NCBI GenBank assembly: GCA_016235765.1
Contig: JACRIZ010000018.1
Coordinates: 26,318 to 90,317 of the forward strand
From: Rhodocyclales bacterium
GTDB taxonomy: Bacteria; Pseudomonadota; Gammaproteobacteria; Burkholderiales; Rhodocyclaceae
DNA: 64,000 nucleotides
Direction: 5' to 3'
The notes under the pieces were generated by a model that had not been told where the DNA came from, did no database searches, and saw only the letters and a program-made list of their open reading frames with translations. Position 1 is the first letter of the stretch; every line of letters starts with the position of its first letter. A program made the position numbers and the translations under genes. Of the stretch, positions 56,228 through 64,000 are shown piece after piece.

Positions 56228-57004
56228 TCAGCCCTGCACCAGCGCCGCCTTCACCTGCGGCCAGAGGCGCCGGCTGACCGCCAGCCGCTCCGGAACATCC
56301 GTCAGGATCAGTGCCCAGCGCGGATCGGCCTCGCCTGCCGTCTCGTGGTCGCGTTCGTAGCCGCCGACGGCGTCGCGGGCCACCAGGCAGTTGCGGTGGA
56401 TGCGCATGAAGCGCTGGGCAAATTCCGTTTCCAGTTGCGCCAGCGATTCCTCGAGCAGGAACTCGCGCTCGCGCGTGCGCGCCGTCACGTACTTCTGCTC
56501 GGCCTTGAAGTAGACGACGTCGGCGACCGGCACCAGCAGCACCTTGCCGCGCTCCAGGCAGCGCAACTGCCGGCGGCCGCCCGGCTCGATCGCCTCGGCG
56601 ACTTCGGTGAGCGCAGCGGCTGCCGGCGGGGTCCGGACTGCCTTGCACAGCGCTTCGGCGAGGCGGGTCGCCTTGACCGGCTTGAGCAGGTAGTCGATGG
56701 CCGACAGTTCGAAGGCCTTGACCGCATATTGGTCGTAGGCGGTGGCGAAGATCACGACCGGTGGCGGCGCCAGCTTCGCCAGGTGTCGCGCCAGCTCGAT
56801 GCCGTCCATGCGCGGCATGCGGATGTCGACCACGGCAACATCGACTGTCAGTCCTTCGATGCGCTGCAGCGCCTCGATGCCGTCGCCCGCCTCGGCCACC
56901 ACCTGGGTCGGCACCTGCGGCGCCAGGTCGTCGAGCAGGTTGCGCAGGCGCGCCCTGGCCGGTGCCTCGTCGTCGACGATCAGCAGCCGCAATGCGCCGC
57001 TCAT
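56228..57004 (-). CDS. LytTR-family response regulator (AlgR-like)
   Basis: A 258-residue regulator. The receiver domain (about 6-120) has LLIVDDEAPARARL, phosphoacceptor Asp in VAVVDIRMPRMDG, and FATAYDQYAVKAFELSAIDYLLKPV in segments. The LytTR DNA-binding domain (about 150-250) includes YFKAEQKYVTA and FMRIHRNCLVA. It overlaps the kinase gene by 4 bases. In pseudomonads AlgR controls exopolysaccharide and pili; the local regulon is unknown. Confidence 0.9.
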   Translation of the reverse strand: MSGALRLLIVDDEAPARARLRNLLDDLAPQVPTQVVAEAGDGIEALQRIEGLTVDVAVVDIRMPRMDGIELARHLAKLAPPPVVIFATAYDQYAVKAFELSAIDYLLKPVKATRLAEALCKAVRTPPAAAALTEVAEAIEPGGRRQLRCLERGKVLLVPVADVVYFKAEQKYVTARTREREFLLEESLAQLETEFAQRFMRIHRNCLVARDAVGGYERDHETAGEADPRWALILTDVPERLAVSRRLWPQVKAALVQG

Positions 57005-58020
57005 TTGGCTCCCTCGCGCCGATAGGGCAATTCGATGCGCACCTGGAAGCGTCGCCCCGCCGTCTCGGTGGTCAACGAAGCTTCGAGGTCGAAGAACAGG
57101 GCCAGGCGCTCGCGGATATTGGCCAGCGCCATGCGATTGCCGGCGTGATGATTGCCGGACTCGGCGGAACCGCAAGGATTGGCAATCTGGACCGAAAGCC
57201 GGTCGTCGCGGCACGCCAGATGGACCTGTATCTCGCCCGGCTCGCCGAGCGGCTCGATGCCGTGGTAAACGGCATTCTCCAGCAGGGGCTGCAGCATCAG
57301 CGGCGGCACCAGCGCGTCCGGCGGGCAGGACTCGACGTCCCAGCGCACCTGCAGGCGCTCGCCGAGCCGCAAACGCTCCAGGTCGAGATACTGGCGCGAC
57401 AAGGCGATCTCGGCCGACAGCGGCACCAGATCGCGGTTGTCCTGCATCAGGTTGCGAAAGAGTTCGGCCAGTTCCTCGAGCGCCGTCTCGGCGCGACGGG
57501 GATCGGAGCGGATGACGCCGAGCACGGCGTTCAGGCTGTTGAACAGGAAATGCGGCCGGATGCGCGCCGTCAGGGCCATCAGGCGCGCCTCGGCCAGCGC
57601 CGGCGCGTGGGCGCGCGCGGCGAGGTCGAACCAGGCCAGCAGCAGCAGTACGGCCAGGGCGGTCAGAAGCCAAAGACGCGGCAGCGAAGCCCGGCCGTCG
57701 TCGAGCGGCGCCAGCAGGAAGGCGGTCGCGGTAGCGCAGGCCAGCGCGGCCAGCAGCGCCGTCAGCGCCTTCTGCAGCGGGGCGAGGGGCGCCAGCCAGC
57801 GACTGCCGCCGCAGAGCATGACCAGGCTGCCAAAGGTGATCGGCTCGACGTAGGCCGCCAACTCGACGAAGTTGCCCGGCACCGAGCCCAGTTGGCGACT
57901 GCCTTGCAGGGCGGCCGCCAGCGCCATGCCGTTGACCCCCAGCAGGATGCGCAGCCAGGTGCCGAGGTTGCAGAAGTCGGGGAGCCGAAGCGTGCGGAAG
58001 ATTTCCCGTATACTCGCCAT
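57001..58020 (-). CDS. LytS/AlgZ-type sensor histidine kinase
   Basis: A 339-residue kinase with four hydrophobic N-terminal segments (about 20-140) and a His_kinase domain: [16 protein letters not shown] with the phosphoacceptor His and [17 protein letters not shown] (N box). The G2 region is short, as in this family. It pairs with the downstream LytTR regulator. I start at ATG 58020; a TTG at 58032 would add 4 residues. Divergent from argH. Confidence 0.9.
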   Translation of the reverse strand: MASIREIFRTLRLPDFCNLGTWLRILLGVNGMALAAALQGSRQLGSVPGNFVELAAYVEPITFGSLVMLCGGSRWLAPLAPLQKALTALLAALACATATAFLLAPLDDGRASLPRLWLLTALAVLLLLAWFDLAARAHAPALAEARLMALTARIRPHFLFNSLNAVLGVIRSDPRRAETALEELAELFRNLMQDNRDLVPLSAEIALSRQYLDLERLRLGERLQVRWDVESCPPDALVPPLMLQPLLENAVYHGIEPLGEPGEIQVHLACRDDRLSVQIANPCGSAESGNHHAGNRMALANIRERLALFFDLEASLTTETAGRRFQVRIELPYRREGAK

Positions 58021-58052
58021 GTTACGGAACAATGCTTATAGCAACCTTCATT

Positions 58053-59426
58053 ATGTCAGACAATACGTGGTCGGGCCGCTTCGCGGAACCCGTTTCCGAA
58101 CTGGTCAAGCGCTACACCGCTTCCGTCTTCTTCGACCGTCGCATGGCGGCCCAGGACATCCGGGGCTCCCTGGCGCACGCCAAAATGCTGGCACGCCAGG
58201 GCATCATCGGCGCCCAGGACCTTGCCGCCATCGAGGGCGGCATGGCACAGATCGCCGGCGAGATCGACGCAGGTTCATTCGAGTGGAGCCTCGACGCCGA
58301 GGACGTGCACCTCAACATCGAGAAGCGCCTGACCGCGCTGGTCGGCGATGCCGGCAAGCGCCTGCACACCGGGCGCTCGCGCAACGACCAGGTCGCCACC
58401 GACATCCGGCTCTGGCTGCGCGACTGTATCGACGACATCGATGGCCTGCTGCGCAACCTCCAGGCCGCCCTGCTCGACGTCGCCGAACGGCATGCCGAAA
58501 CGCCGCTGCCCGGTTTTACGCACCTGCAGGTCGCCCAGCCGGTCACCTTCGGCCACCACCTGCTCGCCTATGTCGAGATGCTGGCGCGCGACCGCAGCCG
58601 CTTCGCCGACGCCCGCCGGCGCATGAACCGCCTGCCGCTCGGCGCCGCCGCGCTGGCCGGCACCACCTTCCCGATCGACCGGGAATTCGTCGCACAGGAA
58701 CTCGGCTTCGACGGCGTCTGCGAGAACTCGCTCGACGCCGTTTCCGATCGCGACTTCGCCATCGAGTTCTGCGCCGCCGCGTCGCTGGTGATGACGCACG
58801 TCTCGCGCTTCTCCGAGGAACTGATCCTCTGGATGAGCCCGCGCGTCGGCTTCATCGACCTCGCCGACCGCTTCTGCACTGGCTCGTCGATCATGCCGCA
58901 GAAGAAGAACCCCGACGTACCGGAGCTGGCGCGCGGCAAGACCGGCCGCGTCTATGGCCACCTGATGGGCCTTCTGACCCTGATGAAAGGCCAGCCGCTG
59001 GCCTACAACAAGGACAACCAGGAAGACAAGGAGCCGCTGTTCGACACCGCCGACACCTTGATCGACACCCTGCGCATCTTCGCCGACATGGTGCCGGGCG
59101 TCCGCGTCAAGCCGGAGAACATGGCCGCCGCCCTGCGCCAGGGCTACGCCACGGCCACCGACCTTGCCGACTATCTGGTCAAACGGGGCCTGCCCTTCCG
59201 CGATGCCCACGAAGCGGTGGCGCGCGCCGTGCGCGCCGCCGAAGCGAAGAACTGCGATCTCGCCGACCTGCCGCTGGCCGAGTTGCAGGCCTTCTCGCCG
59301 CTGATCGGCAAGGACGTGTTCGACGTCCTGACGGTAGCCGGCTCGCTCGCCGCCCGCGACCACATCGGCGGCACTGCGCCGGTCCAGGTCAAGGCCGCCA
59401 TTGCCAGGGCACGCCTGCGTCTCTGA
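58053..59426 (+). CDS. argH: Argininosuccinate lyase
   Basis: A 457-residue enzyme for the last step of arginine synthesis. Signatures: [20 protein letters not shown] in segments, [25 protein letters not shown], and [17 protein letters not shown] start at ATG 58053 ([10 protein letters not shown]). An upstream start at 58032 would overlap the promoter space of the divergent kinase. It overlaps the Ser/Thr kinase gene (TGATG). Confidence 0.96.
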   Translation: MSDNTWSGRFAEPVSELVKRYTASVFFDRRMAAQDIRGSLAHAKMLARQGIIGAQDLAAIEGGMAQIAGEIDAGSFEWSLDAEDVHLNIEKRLTALVGDAGKRLHTGRSRNDQVATDIRLWLRDCIDDIDGLLRNLQAALLDVAERHAETPLPGFTHLQVAQPVTFGHHLLAYVEMLARDRSRFADARRRMNRLPLGAAALAGTTFPIDREFVAQELGFDGVCENSLDAVSDRDFAIEFCAAASLVMTHVSRFSEELILWMSPRVGFIDLADRFCTGSSIMPQKKNPDVPELARGKTGRVYGHLMGLLTLMKGQPLAYNKDNQEDKEPLFDTADTLIDTLRIFADMVPGVRVKPENMAAALRQGYATATDLADYLVKRGLPFRDAHEAVARAVRAAEAKNCDLADLPLAELQAFSPLIGKDVFDVLTVAGSLAARDHIGGTAPVQVKAAIARARLRL

Positions 59427-60721
59427 TGCAACGCCTCGGCAAGTACGAACTCATCCGCAAGCTGGGCGAAGGTTCCACCGCCACCGTCTGGTTAGCCCGT
59501 GATTCGTTTGCCGAGCGCGACGTCGCGATCAAGCTGATCGACCAGAAGGTGCTGCGCGACGAGGCGCAGAGCCGCATCTATCGCCGGCTGCTGAAGAACG
59601 AGGCCTCGCTGGCCGGCAAGCTGATCCATCCGCACATCGTCCAGATCTTCGATGCCGTCGTGTCGGAAGAGCAAAGCTACATCGTCATGGAATACGTCGG
59701 CGGCGGCACCCTCGACCAGTTCTGCTCGCCCGACAACCTGCTGCCGCTCGACCGCTTGGTAGAAATCATCTTCAAGTGCACGCGGGCGCTCGACTATGCC
59801 TTCCGGCTCGGCATCACCCATCGCGACATCAAGCCCGCCAACATCCTGATCACGGAGTCGGGCGCAGACGCCAGCCGCGGCGACATCAAGATTTCCGACT
59901 TCGGCGCGGCCATCCAGGCCACCAACCAGACGCAGACGCAGGTCTCGGGCGTCGGCTCGCCGGCCTATATGTCGCCTCAGCAGGTGCGCGAATCCGAACT
60001 CGACCACCGCACCGACATCTACTCGCTGGGCGTCGTGATGTACCAGTTGCTCACCGGCCGCCTGCCCTTCCAGGCCGCCAACAATTTCGCCATGGTGTAT
60101 CAGATTTGCCATGTCGATCCGCCGCCGCCGTCCAGCTTCCGCCGCGAGGTGCCGGCCAGCCTCGACGCCATCGTCGCCCGCGCCATGCACAAGGATCTCG
60201 ACGCGCGCTATTCGACCTGGGAGGCCTTTTCGCACGACCTGGCCCAGGCGTTCCGCAATTCGCATCTGGCCACCCGCAAACAGGCGTTCCCCGACGCCGA
60301 GAAGTTCGAGACGCTGCGCCGGCTACCCTTCTTCGCCGAGTTCTCGGACGTGGAAATCTGGGAGGTGGTGCGCTTCGCGCGCTGGGACGTAGTCGCGCCC
60401 GGCACCATCATCATGAGGGACGGCGAGACCGGCGATTCCTTCTGCTTCCTCACCGACGGGGAATTGCGCGTCGCCAAGAAGGGACGCACCTTGAGCATCC
60501 TCGAACCGGGCGACTGCGTCGGCGAAATGGCGGTGATCGGCCGGACCGACCACCAGCGCGGCGCCGATGTGATCGCACAGACCACGGCCAAGGTGGTGAC
60601 GATTTCCGGTGACGGCCTGCGCTGCGCTTCCGACACCTGCCGCATGAATTTCTACCAGGCCTTCCTGGAAGTACTGGCCGGCCGCCTGAGCCAGGCCAAT
60701 ATCCGCCTCTCGGCCAAGTGA
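59426..60721 (+). CDS. Ser/Thr protein kinase fused to a cyclic-nucleotide-binding domain
   Basis: A 431-residue soluble protein. The Hanks-type kinase (about 1-270) has the glycine loop LGEGSTATVW, catalytic Lys36 (VAIKLID), HRDIKPANIL, SDFGAA and the GSPAYMSPQQ activation segment. About 290-425 is a Crp-like beta-roll: FFAEFSDVEIWEV, GTIIMRDGETGDSFCFLTDGELRV (in segments) and GEMAVIGRTDHQRGAD in the phosphate-binding position. It suggests kinase activity gated by a cyclic nucleotide. There is no transmembrane segment or PASTA domain. Coupled to argH and to the fructosamine kinase-like gene. Confidence 0.88.
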   Translation: MQRLGKYELIRKLGEGSTATVWLARDSFAERDVAIKLIDQKVLRDEAQSRIYRRLLKNEASLAGKLIHPHIVQIFDAVVSEEQSYIVMEYVGGGTLDQFCSPDNLLPLDRLVEIIFKCTRALDYAFRLGITHRDIKPANILITESGADASRGDIKISDFGAAIQATNQTQTQVSGVGSPAYMSPQQVRESELDHRTDIYSLGVVMYQLLTGRLPFQAANNFAMVYQICHVDPPPPSSFRREVPASLDAIVARAMHKDLDARYSTWEAFSHDLAQAFRNSHLATRKQAFPDAEKFETLRRLPFFAEFSDVEIWEVVRFARWDVVAPGTIIMRDGETGDSFCFLTDGELRVAKKGRTLSILEPGDCVGEMAVIGRTDHQRGADVIAQTTAKVVTISGDGLRCASDTCRMNFYQAFLEVLAGRLSQANIRLSAK

Positions 60722-61497
60722 TGGCCGCGGCGCCAACCCGGCCGTTCATCAAGACCGGCGGCGCCGAAGACCTGCCTCGTTTCGCCGCCGAAGCCACCGG
60801 GCTTGCCGCCTTACGCGCCACTGGCGCCGTGCGTGTGCCCCAGGTCTACGCCTGCGGCATCGCGGATGGCCAGGCACGACTGGAAATCGAATTCCTCGAC
60901 CTGCGCGGGCTGGACCGCGCCAGTGGCGCCCTGCTCGGCCAACAGCTGGCGGACCTGCACCGCCATGTCGGCGAACGTTTCGGTTTCGGCGAGGACAACT
61001 GGATCGGCGGCTCGCCGCAGGCGAACGGCTGGCGCGACGAATGGCCGCGCTTTTTCGCCGAGCGCCGCCTGCGACCGCAGTTGCAGTGGGCGCGTGGCAC
61101 GGGCATGGAACGGAAGCTGGTCGAGCAGGGCGAATCGCTCGCCGAGCGCCTGGCGGCCTTCTTCGTCGACTACCACCCCCAGCCGTCGCTCCTGCATGGC
61201 GACCTGTGGGGCAGCAACGCCTCGGCGCTGCCCGACGGTACGCCGGTGATCTTCGATCCGGCGGTGTACTACGGGGACCGCGAAACGGACGTCGCCATGA
61301 GCGAACTGTTCGGCGGCTTCCCGGAGTCCTTCTACGCCAGCTACCGGGCGGCCTGGCCGCTCGATCCAGGTTACGAGACGCGCAAGACGCTCTACAACCT
61401 GTACCACGTCCTGAACCACTACAACCTGTTCGGCGCCGGCTACCTCAACCAGGCCCGGCGCATGATGGACAGACTGCTGGCGGAACTCCGCGGTTAA
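60721..61497 (+). CDS. Fructosamine kinase-family protein
   Basis: A 258-residue member of the fructosamine/ketosamine-3-kinase family, which deglycates proteins by phosphorylating Amadori products. Motifs: FIKTGGAEDL at the N-terminus, LHGDLWGSNA with the catalytic Asp, and IFDPAVYYGDRETDVAMSELFGGF in segments. Start ATG 60721 overlaps the previous stop; GTG 60718 is possible. It is convergent with grxD, overlapping by 4 bases. Confidence 0.9.
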   Translation: MAAAPTRPFIKTGGAEDLPRFAAEATGLAALRATGAVRVPQVYACGIADGQARLEIEFLDLRGLDRASGALLGQQLADLHRHVGERFGFGEDNWIGGSPQANGWRDEWPRFFAERRLRPQLQWARGTGMERKLVEQGESLAERLAAFFVDYHPQPSLLHGDLWGSNASALPDGTPVIFDPAVYYGDRETDVAMSELFGGFPESFYASYRAAWPLDPGYETRKTLYNLYHVLNHYNLFGAGYLNQARRMMDRLLAELRG

Positions 61498-61823
61498 GCG
61501 GCCTGGCCAACGCCCGCCAGCTTCTGCTGGAGTTCGCCGTTCTGGTACATCTCGGTCATGATGTCCGCGCCGCCGACCAGCTCACCGGCGATGTAGAGCT
61601 GCGGCCAGGTCGGCCAACGGCCGTAGTCGCACACCGCCTGCTGAACTTCCGGCGGCTCCATCAACACGTTCACGTACTTAAAATCCTTGAGGCCGCAGGC
61701 CTTCAACACCTGCGCCGCGCGCGACGAAAAACCGCAGGACGGAAACTGCGGCGTGCCCTTCATGAACAACACCACGGGGGCACTGGTCACCAGTTGTTGC
61801 ACTTGCCGCTTGAGGTCTTCCAT
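61494..61823 (-). CDS. grxD: Monothiol glutaredoxin Grx4/GrxD
   Basis: A 109-residue monothiol glutaredoxin that carries [2Fe-2S] clusters. The CGFS active site is in PQFPSCGFSSRAAQVL, with WPTWPQLYIAGELVGGADI as the cis-Pro/GSH-binding part. I start at ATG 61823 (MEDLKRQ), with GGAG 7 bases upstream; the in-frame TTG at 61835 is less likely. A clear sigma-70 promoter lies at 61858-61887. Confidence 0.95.
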   Translation of the reverse strand: MEDLKRQVQQLVTSAPVVLFMKGTPQFPSCGFSSRAAQVLKACGLKDFKYVNVLMEPPEVQQAVCDYGRWPTWPQLYIAGELVGGADIMTEMYQNGELQQKLAGVGQAA

Positions 61824-61857
61824 GGGGAACTCCAATAGTAGATGTATTTTGTCGGCT

Positions 61858-61887
61858 ATTGTAGCGATGCAAATCGCGGAAGGTCAA
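61858..61887 (-). promoter_or_regulatory. Sigma-70 promoter of grxD
   Basis: On the minus strand TTGACC (61887-61882) and TACAAT (61863-61858) are 18 bases apart. The expected transcription start is about 30 bases before the grxD ATG. Confidence 0.6.
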
Positions 61888-61997
61888 GCGGATGGATTGG
61901 GATGGGCCAATAGCCCCGGTAGGCTCACGTCACGCGCCTCCCGCACGGTTAAAGTGGGCTCACCACTCAAGCGGTATGACTGTATGGCAAAGCTATA

Positions 61998-63155
61998 ATG
62001 GCACCGATGGAACGCATTAACGCACTCAACCCGGATAGGATCGCATGGTGTTGTGCCGACCATGGCATCACCTCGGATCAGCTCGCGGCTGAGTGCGGAA
62101 TTTCGCCTGCTACCCTTCAGCGCGCCATGGAGCGCGTCAATGGTCTGACGTTCCACCAACTACAGACCATTGCCCACTACTTCGGTCGCGGCGTGCTGTT
62201 CTTCCTTGAGGACGCACCAGTTGCAGTTGAGCAGGTTCACACACCGCAGTTTCGTACGCTGGCGAACAAGAAGCCCGAGCTATCAGCCAGACTCCGGGCT
62301 CTGATTGAGCGCACCGAGCAGCACAGAGACTTGTACCTGAGTCTTCGAGAGCGTCTCGACGAAGAGGATTTCCCCCGCTACCGCCCACCGGACATTGCCG
62401 GCCTAAGTCCCGCGCAAGCCTCGGTCGTCGCCCGTGACTGGCTTGGTCTGGGCCCCGTGAACACGTTCGAGACGTATAGGGAGGCAGTTGAAGCTCACGG
62501 AATTCTGGTCTTCCGCAGCAATGGTTACAACGGCAAGTGGCAAATCGCCAAGGAGAGCCCGATTCTCGGCTTTTCGATCTACGATGAAACCTGCCCGGTC
62601 ATCGTCGTCAAAAAACTCGACTGGGAGCCGAGGCAATCATTCACGCTGATGCACGAACTCGGCCACATCCTTCTGCATAGGGTGAGTTGGATCGACGACG
62701 ACGGCGACTTCCAGTCACATCAGGGTGCAGAACGAGAGGCGAATGCATTTGCCGGAAATTTACTTGTCCCCAACGACCTCCTAACCACCATAGACGACGC
62801 CGCCCGCCCGGGAGAAGTTGCATTGTTCGACGATTGGCTTGAGCAACAGCGTAGGGCATGGGGGGTGAGCGGTGAAGTGATTCTGCGCCGCCTTATGGAC
62901 AACGGGCGACTGCAGCATGCCGAGTACGAAGCATATCGCCGCTGGCGGCAGCAGACAGCCCCGAGAGCAGATGACGGTGGAAACCGCGCGTGGCGACACC
63001 GCGAGCCAGTCCACATCTTCGGCGACAGATACGTGAGGGCTATCCTAGATTCGCTGGGTACCCGTAGTATTACGCTCACCAAGGCAAGTACCTACCTCGA
63101 CCGCATCAAGCTCCGCGACCTGCACCAACTCGAGGGGTACTATGCCGGCCTTTGA
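61998..63155 (+). CDS. XRE-type HTH and ImmA/IrrE metallopeptidase protein
   Basis: A 385-residue protein. Residues 1-75 hold an XRE-like helix-turn-helix (SDQLAAECGISPATLQRAMERVNGLT region). The ImmA/IrrE (DUF955) domain has the zinc motif TLMHELGHILLH and a downstream EANAFAGNLLVP. Such proteins cleave or inactivate repressors or act as antitoxins. The next gene (DUF4411) overlaps by 14 bases, a known pairing. The base composition is clearly less GC-rich than around it. The ATG 61998 overlaps a TATAAT (61994-61999); if that is a -10, the true start is ATG 62007. Confidence 0.85.
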   Translation: MAPMERINALNPDRIAWCCADHGITSDQLAAECGISPATLQRAMERVNGLTFHQLQTIAHYFGRGVLFFLEDAPVAVEQVHTPQFRTLANKKPELSARLRALIERTEQHRDLYLSLRERLDEEDFPRYRPPDIAGLSPAQASVVARDWLGLGPVNTFETYREAVEAHGILVFRSNGYNGKWQIAKESPILGFSIYDETCPVIVVKKLDWEPRQSFTLMHELGHILLHRVSWIDDDGDFQSHQGAEREANAFAGNLLVPNDLLTTIDDAARPGEVALFDDWLEQQRRAWGVSGEVILRRLMDNGRLQHAEYEAYRRWRQQTAPRADDGGNRAWRHREPVHIFGDRYVRAILDSLGTRSITLTKASTYLDRIKLRDLHQLEGYYAGL

Positions 63156-63624
63156 TTCGTCGGCGATTATCCACGGCTGGGACAACTATCCGATTGCCCA
63201 ATTTCCTCCGCTTTGGGATTGGCTGGCAGCAGAGGTCAATGCCGAACACATCAAGTTGTCTGCTGTCGCCTTCGACGAGGTTCGGAATGTGTCCCCGGAT
63301 TGCGCCGACTGGCTTAAGGACAACAACCTGCACCAATGGCCGGTCGGCAACCGAGAGCTTCAGGAGGCTCTTCGGATCAAGACCATGCTCGGTATTGTTC
63401 AAGATCAATTCCATCCAAATGGTGTCGGTGAGAACGACATCATTATTATCTCGACAGCCAGACTTGTCGGCATGGATCTGGTATCCAACGAAGACCAGCC
63501 CACCGCGCCCCAGAATATGAAGAAATACAAGATCCCGACGGTGTGCAGATTGCCAGCCGTAAACGTGCCCTGCGCCAACTTTCTCGAATACCTCAAACAG
63601 TCGGGCCGAGTGTTCCGCCGCTAG
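63142..63624 (+). CDS. DUF4411 (PIN-like) putative toxin
   Basis: A 160-residue protein of the DUF4411 family, which adopts a PIN-like nuclease fold. Acidic residues that could bind metal are in FDSSAIIHGWDNYP, FDEVRN, GENDIIIISTAR and LVSNEDQ. Together with the overlapping ImmA/IrrE gene it forms a probable toxin-antitoxin-like module. Composition indicates recent transfer along with its partner. Confidence 0.82.
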   Translation: MPAFDSSAIIHGWDNYPIAQFPPLWDWLAAEVNAEHIKLSAVAFDEVRNVSPDCADWLKDNNLHQWPVGNRELQEALRIKTMLGIVQDQFHPNGVGENDIIIISTARLVGMDLVSNEDQPTAPQNMKKYKIPTVCRLPAVNVPCANFLEYLKQSGRVFRR

Positions 63625-63859
63625 CAATCTCGCGACAGCCAGTCTATGACCGAGTGGTGGTCCGGTGAGACCGGCTCGGTATCGTTCTGACAGGATTCGA
63701 GCGCAAGTGCTGGGAGGGCAACCTTGCCACAAACGTCCAGCAGTCGCGGTGGCTGTGGCAGTCCTAGCGCGATGCGAAATTGAAGGCAATTCAATCGCCA
63801 AGCTAATTGGTGGGTGGCTGGGCCTTGCTGGCCGCATCCCCTTGAGTGACAAGGGGAAA
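63625..63859. other. Intergenic remnant between the island and the tRNA gene
   Basis: No convincing gene is present in these 235 bases; short open frames match nothing I recognise. At 63838-63856 CCCCTTG pairs with CAAGGGG around AGTGA. This hairpin lies directly downstream of the minus-strand tRNA gene and may terminate it, although no T-run follows. The rest may be remnant DNA of the insertion. Confidence 0.4.
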
Positions 63860-63947
63860 TGGCGGAGAGGGTGGGATTCGAACCCACGGATGGTTTCCCA
63901 TCGCCTGATTTCGAGTCAGGTACAATCGACCACTCTGCCACCTCTCC
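63860..63947 (-). tRNA. tRNA-Ser (anticodon CGA)
   Basis: On the minus strand the gene starts GGAGAGGTGGC and ends CCTCTCC-G-CCA, so the CCA end is encoded. The 7-base acceptor stem pairs (GGAGAGG with CCTCTCC). The anticodon stem CTGACT-CGA-AATCAG puts CGA at 63911-63913 (plus-strand TCG). The long variable arm (CGATGGGAAACCATC region) and the TTCGAATCC T-loop are typical of serine tRNA. The 3' end faces the ImmA/IrrE-DUF4411 insertion. Confidence 0.95.
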
Positions 63948-64000
63948 GACGGCGCGCATTCTAGCACCGAAGAGGCGGAACCAAACCGCCGGCGCATGGC

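Overview
The window is a GC-rich chromosomal segment of a betaproteobacterium, most likely in or near the Rhodocyclales. I infer this from the gene content and order: hemC-hemD-hemX-hemY beside ppc, an AlgZ/AlgR-type pair divergent from argH, AmgK/MurU cell-wall recycling, the lptD-surA-pdxA-rsmA operon, dusB-fis-purH, and anaerobe-style molybdenum/tungsten enzymes next to aerobic functions. No species assignment is possible from sequence reading alone.

Positions 1-21.8 kb form an accessory metabolic region for oxidising aldehydes. It opens with the tail of a probable molybdate/tungstate-binding protein. A tightly packed plus-strand operon (256-11995) follows: XdhC-type maturation factor; a single-chain Mop-type molybdenum aldehyde oxidoreductase; an Fe-S/FAD/CCG electron-transfer protein; a small CxxC protein; a methyltransferase; a C_GCAxxG_C_C protein; a MobA/MocA-like nucleotidyltransferase fused to an HD domain; a radical SAM protein; a PaaK-like AMP ligase; and a histidine phosphatase. 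This set resembles a cassette known from Desulfovibrio (the DVU1551-DVU1559 neighbourhood, recalled from memory), whose chemistry is, as far as I know, undefined. A minus-strand block (12029-16059) carries a FIST sensor, a histidine kinase, a MoaD-like protein without the usual Gly-Gly end, and an HdrD/GlpC-like Fe-S protein. A second, unrelated aldehyde oxidoreductase of the tungsten AOR family (16282-18265) follows with its own ferredoxin, a MoaD protein, a flavodiiron protein and an AcoR-like enhancer-binding regulator that has lost the GAFTGA motif. Similar TGTCA/TGACA palindromes lie in front of both oxidoreductase systems.

Positions 21.9-61.8 kb are mostly core genome: purine synthesis (purC, purH, purD), heme synthesis (hemF, hemC, hemD, hemX, hemY), outer-membrane assembly and lipid A (lptD, surA, pagP), peptidoglycan recycling (amgK, murU), pyridoxine (pdxA), rRNA and tRNA modification (rsmA, dusB), DNA repair (xth), fis, ppc, argH, peptidases, regulators and grxD. 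Interspersed are a ParS/RES toxin-antitoxin pair with a legible promoter-operator, a TonB-like protein with a long charged repeat region, and a Ser/Thr kinase fused to a cyclic-nucleotide-binding domain.

The right end (about 62.0-63.6 kb) is a visibly less GC-rich insertion carrying an ImmA/IrrE-DUF4411 pair, flanked by a tRNA-Ser(CGA) gene.

Across the whole window I find eleven copies of a short dispersed element, GTCAGYC-N8-WCGCC, usually preceded by an A-run and with a weak hairpin. It occurs both inside coding genes and between genes, always with the same internal length.
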